Position numbers and translations under genes: made by a program. From assembly GCF_000271485.2 (NCBI RefSeq), contig NZ_AKVN02000001.1:2257501-2321500 (forward strand): a stretch of 64,000 bases of DNA. Reading direction: 5' to 3'. The notes beneath the pieces are model-generated. The model searched no databases, was not told the origin of the DNA, and worked only from the letters and a program-made list of their open reading frames with translations. The DNA is from Pelosinus fermentans DSM 17108. GTDB lineage: Bacteria > Bacillota > Negativicutes > DSM-13327. Below, piece by piece: positions 18,486 through 27,601 of the stretch (position 1 is its first letter; every line of letters starts with the position of its first letter).

Positions 18486-18929
18486 ATGAAGTCATTTAAA
18501 TTTCGATTAGAAGCCTTACTTAAGTTTCGCAAAATGCAAGAAGAACAGGCACAAATTTCATTTTGGCAAGCTACGAATCAATTCCGAATCGAAAAAGAAG
18601 AATTGGCAAAGTTAGAAGAAAATGTACTGGAAAATATGAATTTGCTGCGCAACTTTCAGCAGAATTTATTATCGATTGAAACCTTTAAGTCCTTTCATCA
18701 TTATTTTGATAAAATGAAAAAAGAAATTCAACAGCAAAATGAATCTGTTAAACGTGCTGATGAATATAGACAAGAATGTTTAAAGAACCTTGAAGAAGCA
18801 GTAAAAAGTCATAAAGTTGTAGAAAAATTTCGCGAGAAAAAAATACAAGATTATCAAGCAGAATTACTAAAAGAAGAGCAAAAAATATTAGATGAAATAG
18901 GATTACAGCTTTATGTAAGAGAAAAGTAG
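18486..18929 (+). CDS. fliJ: Flagellar export chaperone FliJ
   Basis: A 147-residue protein that is almost entirely charged coiled coil (FKFRLEALLKFRKMQEEQAQ at the start, with many Glu/Lys/Gln). This is the FliJ pattern; the stalk inserts into the FliI ring and activates export. It is assigned by position after fliI and by the opening motif FRLEALLKFR, since FliJ sequences diverge quickly. Confidence 0.9.
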   Translation: MKSFKFRLEALLKFRKMQEEQAQISFWQATNQFRIEKEELAKLEENVLENMNLLRNFQQNLLSIETFKSFHHYFDKMKKEIQQQNESVKRADEYRQECLKNLEEAVKSHKVVEKFREKKIQDYQAELLKEEQKILDEIGLQLYVREK

Positions 18930-18938
18930 GGTGAGTAA

Positions 18939-19454
18939 ATGGAGAGTATAAGCAAAGTTTTACAACGGATTAATACCATTGAACAACGATTTAATCATTC
19001 TTCTGTGAGTGGGCATGATTTTTCTGCTGTGCTGTCAGGGGCTCAAGCAAATGACTCTATACATGGGAAAAACTTTGCTTCCGATGATATTAGTAAAATT
19101 ATTGATTATACAGCTAAAAAATATGGAGTCGATTCTAAGCTGGTTATGGCTGTTGCCAAAGTAGAGTCTAATTTATCACCGGATGTAGTTTCATCGGCTG
19201 GCGCTGTGGGTGTAATGCAATTAATGCCTGAAACTGCGCAAGGATTGGGTGTTCGTAATTGTAAAGATCCACGTGACAATATTGATGGTGGTGTTCGTTA
19301 TCTGAAGCAATTAATTACCTCTTTTGATGGTGATATAACGAAGGCAGTAGCTGCTTATAATGCAGGACCCCAGGCCGTAACAAAATATAATGGTATTCCT
19401 CCTTACACAGAAACAAAAGATTATGTAGCTAAAGTAATGGCATTAGTGAAATAA
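18939..19454 (+). CDS. Lytic transglycosylase (SLT domain), flagellar operon
   Basis: A 171-residue protein with a C-terminal soluble lytic transglycosylase domain (about 57-171). The catalytic Glu is in AVAKVESNLSP, followed by SSAGAVGVMQLMPETAQGLG and AVAAYNAGPQAVTKY. No obvious signal peptide is present. By analogy with rod-associated muramidases it probably opens peptidoglycan for the growing rod and may be exported by the flagellar system; that route is an inference. It lies between fliJ and the MotE-like gene. Confidence 0.9.
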   Translation: MESISKVLQRINTIEQRFNHSSVSGHDFSAVLSGAQANDSIHGKNFASDDISKIIDYTAKKYGVDSKLVMAVAKVESNLSPDVVSSAGAVGVMQLMPETAQGLGVRNCKDPRDNIDGGVRYLKQLITSFDGDITKAVAAYNAGPQAVTKYNGIPPYTETKDYVAKVMALVK

Positions 19455-19498
19455 CATGAATTACATGGGTGAAACAGTCTTCAAAGGTAGGTAACAAT

Positions 19499-20116
19499 AT
19501 GGCAAAAAAAGTGACGCCTAATTCTCAAATAAAAATAAATATGAGTACGCCTGAAAAACCTAAGAAAAAGCTAGGAACAATAGTTAAAGTATTAATTGCG
19601 ATCATAATACTGTTATTCATAGCTGTCGCTGGCTTTGCCCTAGGAGTTTATTTGAATTTAATTGATATGAAGGGCATGACTGAAAAATGGAAATTAAATG
19701 AATATCCGGTGATTGGACAGTACTTTCCTCAGCCTAAAACTAATTTTGAGACTGTTGAATTAGAGGAACAAAACCAAGTGGAAACTCCTACTGAGGCAAA
19801 CCTAGTGGTGCCGCCAGCAGCAGTCCCAAATCTATCTCCTGCAGTGTCGGCAATTGTGGATGACTCTGAACTGCAAAAGCAGACTAAGATAAGGCAGCAA
19901 GAAGAGGCAAAACGTATTTCTAAATTGGCAAGATTATATGGTGGGATGAAACCTGGCGAGGCCGTTGTTATTTTGAATCAGTTAGATGATCCTTCTGTAT
20001 TGGCGATTTTAAATAAAATGGAAGATGAACAAGTTTCAAAAATCTTACCGTTATTTAGCCCGGAACGTGCTGCTATCCTTACTCAAGCCATGCTTAGGGG
20101 TGGAAATTTGAATTAA
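19499..20116 (+). CDS. MotE/MgtE-N-like flagellar membrane protein
   Basis: 205 residues from ATG 19499 (AGGTAGG upstream; the GTG at 19469 would add ten residues without a better site). One membrane span, VLIAIIILLFIAVAGFALGV, lies at about residues 29-48, then a proline-rich linker. The C-terminal helical domain (ISKLARLYGGMKPGEAVVIL, then LDDPSVLAILNKMEDEQVSKIL) resembles the MgtE N domain. Proteins of this shape in flagellar operons are called YlxF or MotE-like. Its precise role is not settled by the sequence. Confidence 0.75.
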   Translation: MAKKVTPNSQIKINMSTPEKPKKKLGTIVKVLIAIIILLFIAVAGFALGVYLNLIDMKGMTEKWKLNEYPVIGQYFPQPKTNFETVELEEQNQVETPTEANLVVPPAAVPNLSPAVSAIVDDSELQKQTKIRQQEEAKRISKLARLYGGMKPGEAVVILNQLDDPSVLAILNKMEDEQVSKILPLFSPERAAILTQAMLRGGNLN

Positions 20117-20155
20117 CTTTAGCAGGTAAGTAAGTAGTGAAAGGAGGTGAAAAAA

Positions 20156-21523
20156 ATGGCTATAATGGCAAATACAATTCCCATAGAGATTAAACCTAAC
20201 ACGTCCTCGCAAACATCTACGAGCAAAAAAAATAATTCTTCTAGTAATAAGTCTGGAGTGGATTTTGGCAAGGTATTAAACAATCAATCAGATAAAAGCG
20301 AAAAAGAAGACGCAAGCACTAAAAAGGATTCTGCTGCAGCCCAACTAATTTCAGGAATGATGGGCTTAAATGCACAGGTTAATGCTGTTCCAATTCAAAA
20401 TAATGAGAACCTTATTGCAGAGCTGCCCGTAGATGATGTTGGAGGGCAATTGGGTAATGCCAATCAACTAACTGAATTAATAGGAAAGAATGTTATCCGA
20501 TTAGATGTAGCTACTGGTATGAATACTTCTCAAAAACAATTGGCAGCCTTATTGACAAAAGGAACAGATGTAAATATGGCAGCAGGCAATAATAATACTA
20601 AGCAATTTACAATGCAGTTACAAGAAATATTGCAAAATAAGCAGCTGACAGAACAAACGCCGGTTAGTGATCCTTCTTCAAACAAAGTAAGCGCAACAAC
20701 TAATAATGCATTATTAGAAACAGTACCTTCTTTTGCTCTTGTAAACAGTAATGCAGTAGGAAAAACTAATAATATGCCACAAGTTGATAACAAGAAAACA
20801 ACACCAACTCAAGCAGGAGTTGCGACGCTTGATAGTACTCAGTTGCTTGATTCAGTTGATGCAAAACCGGTCATAACATCTCCCTTATTAACTAATGTTG
20901 TTAGTGCGGTGGAGAATATGAGTGAAAGCGGTACTATGTTATTAGGTGGTAAAGAACAATTAAGTGTAGAGAGTCTACTGCCAAATCAAACCACAAATAC
21001 CACAGAGACTTTTGCAGGTGCCTTAAATCAGCAGACAATAAAAAATGAAAGTCAAGTTGCTGTTTCTGATGGAAAACAAGTAGCACAGCAACCAGTAAAG
21101 GATTCTTACCATGTTGCATCACAGATTGTTGATCAGGCTCGCTTAATTTCTGGTCAAAAGAATACAGAAATGATTATCCAGCTAAAACCAGAACATTTGG
21201 GAGAACTGACTCTTAAAGTAACCGTGGAGAGTGGTGTGGTTAGTGCGAGCTTCCATTCGAATAATAGTGAAGTCCGTAATATTATTGAAGCATCTCTTCC
21301 GCAATTAAAGCAAGAGTTATCGAATCAGGGATTAAAAATTGAAAATGTAGATGTATATGCGGGTTTAGGAGATTTCTTTTCTAATGGACAACATGAAAGC
21401 CGACAAAAGCCGGAAGTGAAAGTACAAAATAAAAAGATTGAAGAAGATTTTCTTGATGCACTAGATGATTCTACCGGTATAGTGGAATCTACTTCAGAGT
21501 CTGGCGTAGATTATCGTATATAA
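20156..21523 (+). CDS. fliK: Flagellar hook-length control protein FliK
   Basis: Controls hook length and triggers the export specificity switch. 455 residues from ATG 20156, with AGGAGGTG at 20142-20149. The N-terminal two thirds is low-complexity Ser/Thr/Asn/Gln sequence, as expected of the ruler region. The C-terminal Flg_hook domain has MIIQLKPEHLGELTLKVTVE and VRNIIEASLPQLKQELSNQG (about 335-395). It sits before flgD, the usual position. Confidence 0.93.
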   Translation: MAIMANTIPIEIKPNTSSQTSTSKKNNSSSNKSGVDFGKVLNNQSDKSEKEDASTKKDSAAAQLISGMMGLNAQVNAVPIQNNENLIAELPVDDVGGQLGNANQLTELIGKNVIRLDVATGMNTSQKQLAALLTKGTDVNMAAGNNNTKQFTMQLQEILQNKQLTEQTPVSDPSSNKVSATTNNALLETVPSFALVNSNAVGKTNNMPQVDNKKTTPTQAGVATLDSTQLLDSVDAKPVITSPLLTNVVSAVENMSESGTMLLGGKEQLSVESLLPNQTTNTTETFAGALNQQTIKNESQVAVSDGKQVAQQPVKDSYHVASQIVDQARLISGQKNTEMIIQLKPEHLGELTLKVTVESGVVSASFHSNNSEVRNIIEASLPQLKQELSNQGLKIENVDVYAGLGDFFSNGQHESRQKPEVKVQNKKIEEDFLDALDDSTGIVESTSESGVDYRI

Positions 21524-21538
21524 AAAGGAGATGATGTT

Positions 21539-22153
21539 ATGTCCAATGTAATTAATAGTGCAGCCAATACTGGTACATCTACCAGTACAACAGCGGCAAG
21601 CTCAAATAGTTCTTTAGGAAAAGATGATTTTTTGAAATTGCTTGTTACACAACTTCAATATCAAAATCCGTTAGATCCTATGGATAACACAGAATTTGTT
21701 GCACAGATGGCGCAATTTTCCAGTCTGGAACAGATGCAAAATTTAAATGCTACTATGGCTAATATGCATGCCAGCAATCTGATCGGCAGTACTATCAATT
21801 TCTCAAATGACAGCGGCAATTTGATTACAGGAATAGTGGGAGGAACAAGCACCTCTTCTGGAGTGACTAGTTTGGTTGTTGGAGTAGATGCTGTACAATA
21901 TCCAGCTTATCTTCCTACCACAACAGGCGACTTAGTTAATTGCGCAGTTAGTTGGACTGATAGCAGTAAGGTTTCTCATTCAGGGGTAATTCAGAGCGCA
22001 ACGGTTGACAGTAATGGAACTGTGCAGATTACAGCAGTAGAAACAGATTCAAGTGGGACAACAACAACGAGTACCTTTGCATCACAGCAAATCACTAGAC
22101 TGGTTGTTCCAACTACCGTTGCGCTAAGCAAAGTAACAGAGACTACAAAATAG
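21539..22153 (+). CDS. flgD: Hook capping protein FlgD
   Basis: Scaffold that caps the growing hook. The 204-residue protein has the N-terminal signature [20 protein letters not shown] (about residues 26-45), then [21 protein letters not shown]. The remainder is a Ser/Thr-rich beta domain. AAAGGAG precedes the ATG. It lies between fliK and flgE as in other Firmicutes. Confidence 0.95.
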   Translation: MSNVINSAANTGTSTSTTAASSNSSLGKDDFLKLLVTQLQYQNPLDPMDNTEFVAQMAQFSSLEQMQNLNATMANMHASNLIGSTINFSNDSGNLITGIVGGTSTSSGVTSLVVGVDAVQYPAYLPTTTGDLVNCAVSWTDSSKVSHSGVIQSATVDSNGTVQITAVETDSSGTTTTSTFASQQITRLVVPTTVALSKVTETTK

Positions 22154-22177
22154 CTAAGTTGACAGGAGGTAAAAGAC

Positions 22178-22579
22178 ATGACTGACAATAGTATATACCG
22201 CCTGCAACAGTCTATGACTCCTGTAAGTCCGATTGCTGGAAAGCTAATCAATAATGCAAAAAATAGTCAAGGGAAACAAAATATTGCACCTTTTGAACAA
22301 GTTTTATCCCAAGAGTTAGCAGGTGTAAAATTTTCTCAGCATGCTCTGCAACGGCTGCAAAGCAGGAATATTAAACTGGGGCAGACGGAGTTGCTTAAAT
22401 TGAATGAGGCTGTAGAAAAAGCTTCACAAAAAGGTGCGAATGAGTCTTTGGTGTTTATGAGTAATAGTAATCTAGCTTTAGTAGTGAGTGTAAAAAATAA
22501 AACTGTGATTACAGTTATGGATGGTGCAAATACCAAAGATAATGTATTTACGAATATTGATAGTGCAGTAATTGTATAA
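22178..22579 (+). CDS. Flagellar operon protein, TIGR02530 type
   Basis: 133 residues, found between flgD and flgE in many Firmicutes. The conserved stretch is VKFSQHALQRLQSRNIKLGQ at about residues 48-67, with the C-terminal NLALVVSVKNKTVITVMDG. No signal peptide or membrane span is present. I know the family only as a conserved flagellar operon protein; its function in hook assembly is presumed from position. GGAGG precedes the ATG. Confidence 0.85.
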   Translation: MTDNSIYRLQQSMTPVSPIAGKLINNAKNSQGKQNIAPFEQVLSQELAGVKFSQHALQRLQSRNIKLGQTELLKLNEAVEKASQKGANESLVFMSNSNLALVVSVKNKTVITVMDGANTKDNVFTNIDSAVIV

Positions 22580-22659
22580 GGCTGGACCTCTGATGGAGAG
22601 CCTTTGACTGTTGACTGATTGATACAGTCACAAATTTAAAAAAGTGAGGTTGATTTATT

Positions 22660-24489
22660 ATGATGCGTTCTTTGTACGCTGCTGTTTCTGGTTTAAAAGG
22701 GAATCAAACTTATATGGATGTCATTGGTAATAATATTGCTAATGTAAATACAACAGGTTTTAAAGCGTCTAACGTTACATTTCAAGATATGCTGAGTCAA
22801 ACACTTCAGGGAGCCTCCAGTCCTTCAGGCACTCAGGGAGGGACAAATCCCATGCAGGTAGGTCTGGGTGTGGGTGTGGGCAGTATTAGTACCAATTTTA
22901 CTGACGGCAGCACACAGTCAACTGGTATATCAACAAATCTAGCGATTTCAGGTGACGGATTCTTCGTTGTAGGTACCCCTACGAATCAAATGTATACCCG
23001 GAGTGGTGATTTTACAACAGATCAGCAAGGAAATTTCGTTAATAGTGCAGGCTATAGTGTATTAGGCTGGCCGGCCGATGCTTCTGGCGTTGTTGATACT
23101 ACTCAGCCAATATCAGCGTTGCAGATTCCAGTAGGTTCAACGATGCCAGCTAAAGTATCCACCACAATTACCCTTGCTGGTAATTTGAATGCTAGTGCCA
23201 CGGCATTAGATCCTGCAGCAGTGGCAGCAGATGCTGCAGTTGTAGCGACTGACGCTACGACTGCAGTAACAGAAGCTACTAATGCAGTTACAGCAGCAAA
23301 TACATTAAAGGCAGAGGCAGATGCAGCAGTTGCTGCTGCATCTGCAGGGGCGCCTTTAACGGCCGCATTAGCTGCTCAAGCCGCAGCTAATGATGCATTA
23401 ACTGCAGCTAATGATGCTCTAACTGCAGCTAATGATGCTCTAACTGCAGCTAACGCGGCTAAAACAGCAGCAGATGCGTTGGTTGCTGGTACTGGTACTG
23501 CAGCTGAAGCTCTAACTGCAGCTAATGCATCTGCAACAGCTGCAACAACCGCAAAAACTAAAGCAGCCGCTGTAGTAACAGCAGCAACTGCAGCAGCAGC
23601 AGCAGCAACTGCATCGGCAGCTGTAACAGGCGCTGATGGAACTACTACAGGTAATGTTGTTACAGCGGCTGGAAATTTTTCTGCTGTTGCAGGTACAGCT
23701 GTAACAGCAGCTACGACACTTTCTGATGCTACAAGTACAGCTGTAACATCAGCAACTGCTGCAGCTAACAATGACTCAGCTCAACCCATTTCCTATGATT
23801 TATATGATACCCAGGGAAATAAATATACACTAACTGGTTCCATTACCAAAACGGGAGTGAATACCTGGACATTTACACCATCATCGACAATCATTGGTGG
23901 TACGGATGGGAAAACCGTAGTTGCCAATGTTAGTGGGGGATCGTCTACCATTAAATTTAATGCAGATGGCACCTTTGATACCAGTACGGTATTTAATGCC
24001 TTAACCATTGATCCAACTGGCGGTCCATATGAAGGTGCAGGTGCTTTTACCGTGCAGCCTAGTGGTTCGACGATGACTCAAAATGGCAGTGATTCTACTG
24101 CGAAAATTAGCAATACTGATGGTTATGCTGCTGGTACTTTAAATGGAAAGACCATTTCTTCTACTGGTGAGATTATTGGTAGCTTTACTAATGGTAGAAC
24201 ACAAGCCATTGGACGGGTCGCTTTGGCTGTATTTAATAATCCTGATGGTTTACTTTCTGCGGGCGGTAACTTATATACAAAAACCACCAATTCAGGAGAG
24301 GCTCAAATTGGTTCGGCAGGTACAGGGGGACGTGGTACATTTACTCCTGGCAGCTTGGAGATGTCCAATGTGGATTTGGCACAGCAATTTACCAATATGA
24401 TTGTTGCGCAGCGTGCATTCCAGGCCAATTCTAAAATTATTACGACTGATGATAATATGTTGGAAGAACTTGTAAACCTTAAACGTTAA
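22660..24489 (+). CDS. flgE: Flagellar hook protein FlgE with Ala/Thr-rich insertion
   Basis: Subunit of the hook. The N terminus MRSLYAAVSGLKGNQTYMDV and the NNIANVNTTGFKASN signature, plus the C-terminal QFTNMIVAQRAFQANSKIIT helix, are canonical. The 609-residue length is well above the usual 400-450. Residues about 182-372 (nt 23205-23776) are an insertion made almost only of Ala, Thr, Val, Asp and Asn, including three AANDALT heptads. It lies inside the surface-exposed middle domains, so the termini that build the hook tube are undisturbed. Start is 22660 or the adjacent ATG 22663. Confidence 0.95.
   Translation: MMRSLYAAVSGLKGNQTYMDVIGNNIANVNTTGFKASNVTFQDMLSQTLQGASSPSGTQGGTNPMQVGLGVGVGSISTNFTDGSTQSTGISTNLAISGDGFFVVGTPTNQMYTRSGDFTTDQQGNFVNSAGYSVLGWPADASGVVDTTQPISALQIPVGSTMPAKVSTTITLAGNLNASATALDPAAVAADAAVVATDATTAVTEATNAVTAANTLKAEADAAVAAASAGAPLTAALAAQAAANDALTAANDALTAANDALTAANAAKTAADALVAGTGTAAEALTAANASATAATTAKTKAAAVVTAATAAAAAATASAAVTGADGTTTGNVVTAAGNFSAVAGTAVTAATTLSDATSTAVTSATAAANNDSAQPISYDLYDTQGNKYTLTGSITKTGVNTWTFTPSSTIIGGTDGKTVVANVSGGSSTIKFNADGTFDTSTVFNALTIDPTGGPYEGAGAFTVQPSGSTMTQNGSDSTAKISNTDGYAAGTLNGKTISSTGEIIGSFTNGRTQAIGRVALAVFNNPDGLLSAGGNLYTKTTNSGEAQIGSAGTGGRGTFTPGSLEMSNVDLAQQFTNMIVAQRAFQANSKIITTDDNMLEELVNLKR
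23383..23445 (+). repeat. Three 21-bp tandem repeats inside flgE
   Basis: Three consecutive copies of a 21-bp unit (GCAGCTAATGATGC followed by TCTAACT or ATTAACT) at 23383, 23404 and 23425 encode AANDALT three times. Degenerate copies flank it (GCAGCTAACGCG at 23446; GCTCTAACTGCAGCTAATGC at about 23509). Because 21 is a multiple of three, copy-number change would keep the frame. Confidence 0.85.
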
Positions 24490-24496
24490 TATTAAA

Positions 24497-24523
24497 TAAG
24501 GGGGGTAGAAATCCCCCCCTTCT
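24497..24523 (+). terminator. G/C-run hairpin between flgE and flbD
   Basis: AAGGGGGGTAGAAATCCCCCCCTT forms a short but very strong stem (GGGGGG with CCCCCC) with a 6-7 base loop, followed by TCTATAAAA. The T-run is weak, so it may act as a partial terminator or as a 3' stabiliser of the flgE message inside the operon. Confidence 0.55.
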
Positions 24524-24543
24524 ATAAAATTGGAGGATTTTTT

Positions 24544-24738
24544 ATGATAAAAGTAGCGCGTCTTAAATCCCAAGAGGAATTTGTATTAAATGCGGAATTG
24601 ATTGAAACAATTGAAGAAACTCCTGATACCGTAATTACCCTTACGAGTGGCAGAAAGTTGATTGTAGAAGAAACCATGGATGAAGTTGTGCGTAAAGTAA
24701 TGGATTATCGCCGAGCTATTTTTGGTAAGTTTAGATAG
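24544..24738 (+). CDS. flbD: FlbD/SwrD family flagellar protein
   Basis: A 64-residue protein of the FlbD family (YlzI/SwrD in Bacillus), usually located between flgE and motA or fliL. Conserved features are the N-terminal IKVARLKSQEEFVLNAELIE and TPDTVITLTSGRKLIVEE. In Bacillus, SwrD raises flagellar torque; transfer of that role here is inference. TTGGAGG precedes the ATG. A 166-bp gap follows in which I see no gene. Confidence 0.88.
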   Translation: MIKVARLKSQEEFVLNAELIETIEETPDTVITLTSGRKLIVEETMDEVVRKVMDYRRAIFGKFR

Positions 24739-24904
24739 ATACCTATTGGTAAAGATATGATCTTTTTATCACGAATGAAAATTATATGATAAATAAAAGG
24801 TTTATTGTCATTTTAATAAGTTAAAGGATAAGTAGTAAGAGTTTGTAGTTAAATATATTAGTATTAAGTTAACTTAATGTACAGTCTAAAATGGGGGTGT
24901 AACA

Positions 24905-25384
24905 GTGGCTGATGGTCAAAAGAAGTTTCCGATGATGCTTATGGTAGGGATGATTGTGTTTGGTTTATTATTGGCTGGGGGAATTTCCTACTTTATTGCG
25001 ACTAAAATTGTTGCTGATAAAGCGGTGGATAAGAAATCTTCCCAACGTGAACCAGGTGTTTTTGTAAAGTTGGGTGATGCAAAAGATGGGCTGCTGATTA
25101 ATATTGGTGGTGCAAGTAGTGGACGTTACTTGAAAATTGGACTTATTGTAGAGTTAAGACCTGACAAAAAGGCTACTACAGCAGCTGCTACTGGAAAAAT
25201 GCCTTCACCGGAAGAAATAAAACTTGCAGATACAGCTGTTTATGTATTACGATCTTTAAAAATCGAAGATTTTGATCCTCTCAAGCAAGAACAGTTAAAA
25301 GAACTTTTGAAAAATGAAATTAATAAGTCTTTTGGTGATGACCGCGTCTATGACGTATATATTACCAATTTTGTTTTGCAGTAG
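24905..25384 (+). CDS. fliL: Flagellar basal-body protein FliL
   Basis: Single-pass membrane protein around the stator that supports torque. 159 residues from GTG; membrane span MMLMVGMIVFGLLLAGGISYF at about residues 10-30, then a periplasmic stomatin-like domain ending EINKSFGDDRVYDVYITNFVLQ, the typical FliL end. GGGGGTG lies just before the start. It is followed by fliM. Confidence 0.92.
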   Translation: MADGQKKFPMMLMVGMIVFGLLLAGGISYFIATKIVADKAVDKKSSQREPGVFVKLGDAKDGLLINIGGASSGRYLKIGLIVELRPDKKATTAAATGKMPSPEEIKLADTAVYVLRSLKIEDFDPLKQEQLKELLKNEINKSFGDDRVYDVYITNFVLQ

Positions 25385-25442
25385 ATTTAGAATGTATGCC
25401 GTATTATAATATGTAATAGAGTGGTGGAAAGGAGAGAACGTA

Positions 25443-26447
25443 TTGGCAGGTTCAGATGTGTTATCCCAATCTGAAATTGATGATCTGTTATCTGCATTAT
25501 CTACAGGTGTAGTATCAGCCGAAGAAATAAAAGATGAGCAGAAACAAAGAAAAATAAAAGTATATGATTTTAAGCGCCCAGATAAATTTTCTAAGGATCA
25601 AATTCGTACCTTATATATGCTGCATGAAAATTTTGCTCGTCTTATGAACACTTACCTTTCCGCACATCTTCGGACACTTGTACATATTGATGTAGCTTCT
25701 GTTGATCAATTAACGTATGAAGAATTTATTCGTTCATTACCGAATCCAAGTGTTATTGGTGTTTTTCAAATGCGCCCTCTTAAAGGGAATGCGATTCTAG
25801 AGCTGAACCCGAATGTAATTTTTTCAATTATTGATCGCTTATTTGGCGGTCCCGGCTTACCTCCCGCCAAAACAAGATCATTAACTGATATTGAAGAAGC
25901 GATTGTTAAAAGAGTAATAAACAAAACGCTAGAATGTTTTTCTGATGCTTGGAAGCAAGTGGTTGCGATTGAGCCCAAGTTAGAAATCATCGAATCCAAT
26001 CCTCAATTTACTCAAATTGTTCCGCCTAATGATATGGTCGTTATTATTACATTACATGTGAAGATTGGTCAGGTAGAAGGATTAGTTAATATTTGTATTC
26101 CATATCTAGTACTTGAACCCATCATGTCGAAATTGACGACTACCTATTGGGTTGCTTCTTCCGTTGCGAAACAAGCATTGCCTGAGCATATTAATGCAAT
26201 ACAGCGTAAGCTAGAAAAAGCTTTTATTCCTCTATATGTAGAATTAGGAAGAACGACGGTTACTGTGCAGGAATTATTAGGTTTAGTAGTGAATGATGTA
26301 TTGCAGTTAGAGAGTAAAATAGAAAATGATCTGAATGTAATTGTAGGTCAACGCGAAAAGTTTAGAGGGAAGCCAGGACTCTCAGGACATAAGGTTGCAT
26401 TACAAATAACACAAGTAATTTCAGAAGGAGATGAAAATTATGACTGA
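25443..26447 (+). CDS. fliM: Flagellar motor switch protein FliM
   Basis: C-ring protein that binds CheY-P and changes rotation. 334 residues from TTG 25443 (GGAAAGGAGAG upstream). The N-terminal CheY-binding peptide is LSQSEIDDLLSAL at about residues 7-19. The middle CheC-like domain starts at LYMLHENFARLMNTYLSAHL, and the C-terminal SpoA (FliN-like) domain is VELGRTTVTVQELLGL. The end overlaps fliY by 8 bp. Confidence 0.96.
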   Translation: MAGSDVLSQSEIDDLLSALSTGVVSAEEIKDEQKQRKIKVYDFKRPDKFSKDQIRTLYMLHENFARLMNTYLSAHLRTLVHIDVASVDQLTYEEFIRSLPNPSVIGVFQMRPLKGNAILELNPNVIFSIIDRLFGGPGLPPAKTRSLTDIEEAIVKRVINKTLECFSDAWKQVVAIEPKLEIIESNPQFTQIVPPNDMVVIITLHVKIGQVEGLVNICIPYLVLEPIMSKLTTTYWVASSVAKQALPEHINAIQRKLEKAFIPLYVELGRTTVTVQELLGLVVNDVLQLESKIENDLNVIVGQREKFRGKPGLSGHKVALQITQVISEGDENYD

Positions 26448-27552
26448 AGGCTTTCTATCCCAAGACGAGATTGATGCCTTACTAAGGGGAGAAGCTACTT
26501 CATCCTCTTCAACACCTGAGTTATCCGCAATGGAACAAGATGCCCTTGGTGAAATTGGTAATATTTCTATGGGAAGTGCGGCAACTACATTGTCTGTATT
26601 GCTTGGACGCCGGGTATCTATTACTACACCACGTGTATCCGTTTCCAATTTAGAAGAGATCAAGGGGCAATATCCTTTGCCGTACTTGGTTATTGAAGTT
26701 GGATATACACATGGCATTGTAGGGACTAATGTTTTAGCGATTCGAGAACAAGATGCATTAATTATTGCAGATTTAATGATGGGAGGGGACGGACTCAATC
26801 CACCTACCGAATTAAATGAATTATACATGAGTGCTGTGAGTGAGGCTATGAATCAGATGATGGGTGGAGTAGCGACATCCATGTCAACTATGTTCCGGAA
26901 GAAAATCGACATTGCTCCGCCCAATGTAAATTTAATTGATTTTGCAGTTGCTTCCAGCATTACGAATGCTGTTGGAACCGATGATAATATTGTTCGTGTT
27001 GCTTTTCGCATGGAAGTTGAAGATTTAATTGATAGTGAAATTATGCAAATTTTACCGATTGATGTAGCAAAAGAAATGGTGGACAGCCTTATGAATGCCG
27101 TACAGCCACCACCAGCAGCTGCGCCAGTTGCAGAAGCTCCCAAGGCTGCAGATACATCGGCATCTCAGGACCAGACTGCAAAAGCCCAGCAGCAAGTGGC
27201 AGCTGCTTCAGTCGCAAAACAGCACATACAGCCTGTTAATGTACAACCTGTACAATTTGCTCCTTTAGTACAGGGGACGATGCCGGTCACGGATACGAAT
27301 ATTGATCTTATTATGGATGTGCCATTACAAGTGACGGTAGAACTTGGCAGAACTCGTAAATTAATTCGTGATATTCTAGAATTGGCACCTGGTTCAGTAG
27401 TAGAGCTGGATAAACTAGCTGGTGAGCCTGTAGACATACTAGTGAATGGGAAGCTGATTGCCAAGGGGGAAGTTGTAGTAATAGATGAAAATTTTGGTGT
27501 AAGAATTACTGATATTATAAGTCCATTAGAGCGGACCTATAATTTACAATAG
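26440..27552 (+). CDS. fliY: Flagellar motor switch phosphatase FliY
   Basis: Combines a CheY-P phosphatase with the FliN part of the C ring. 370 residues from ATG 26440 (AGAAGGAGA upstream). The N-terminal peptide GFLSQDEIDALL resembles that of FliM. Two CheC-type phosphatase motifs follow: DALGEIGNISMGSAATTL (E and N) and SEAMNQMMGGVATSMST (E and N). An Ala/Pro/Gln-rich linker covers about 213-275. The C-terminal SpoA domain is VTVELGRTRKLIRDILELAPGS. This is the fused form found in Firmicutes instead of a separate FliN. Confidence 0.95.
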   Translation: MTEGFLSQDEIDALLRGEATSSSSTPELSAMEQDALGEIGNISMGSAATTLSVLLGRRVSITTPRVSVSNLEEIKGQYPLPYLVIEVGYTHGIVGTNVLAIREQDALIIADLMMGGDGLNPPTELNELYMSAVSEAMNQMMGGVATSMSTMFRKKIDIAPPNVNLIDFAVASSITNAVGTDDNIVRVAFRMEVEDLIDSEIMQILPIDVAKEMVDSLMNAVQPPPAAAPVAEAPKAADTSASQDQTAKAQQQVAAASVAKQHIQPVNVQPVQFAPLVQGTMPVTDTNIDLIMDVPLQVTVELGRTRKLIRDILELAPGSVVELDKLAGEPVDILVNGKLIAKGEVVVIDENFGVRITDIISPLERTYNLQ

Positions 27553-27601
27553 TTATGATTGTTGATAATGGATAATAGAGTAATCAGGAGGAGATAAAAT
27601 A

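Noticed and set aside
23376..23771. 131-codon open frame on the minus strand, Ala/Val rich
   Set aside because: It is the antisense of the low-complexity flgE insertion; GC-biased GCA/GCT codons remove stops on both strands. No ribosome site.
23341..23780. CRISPR-like repeats in flgE
   Set aside because: The repeats are contiguous 21-bp coding units without spacers and remain in the flgE frame.
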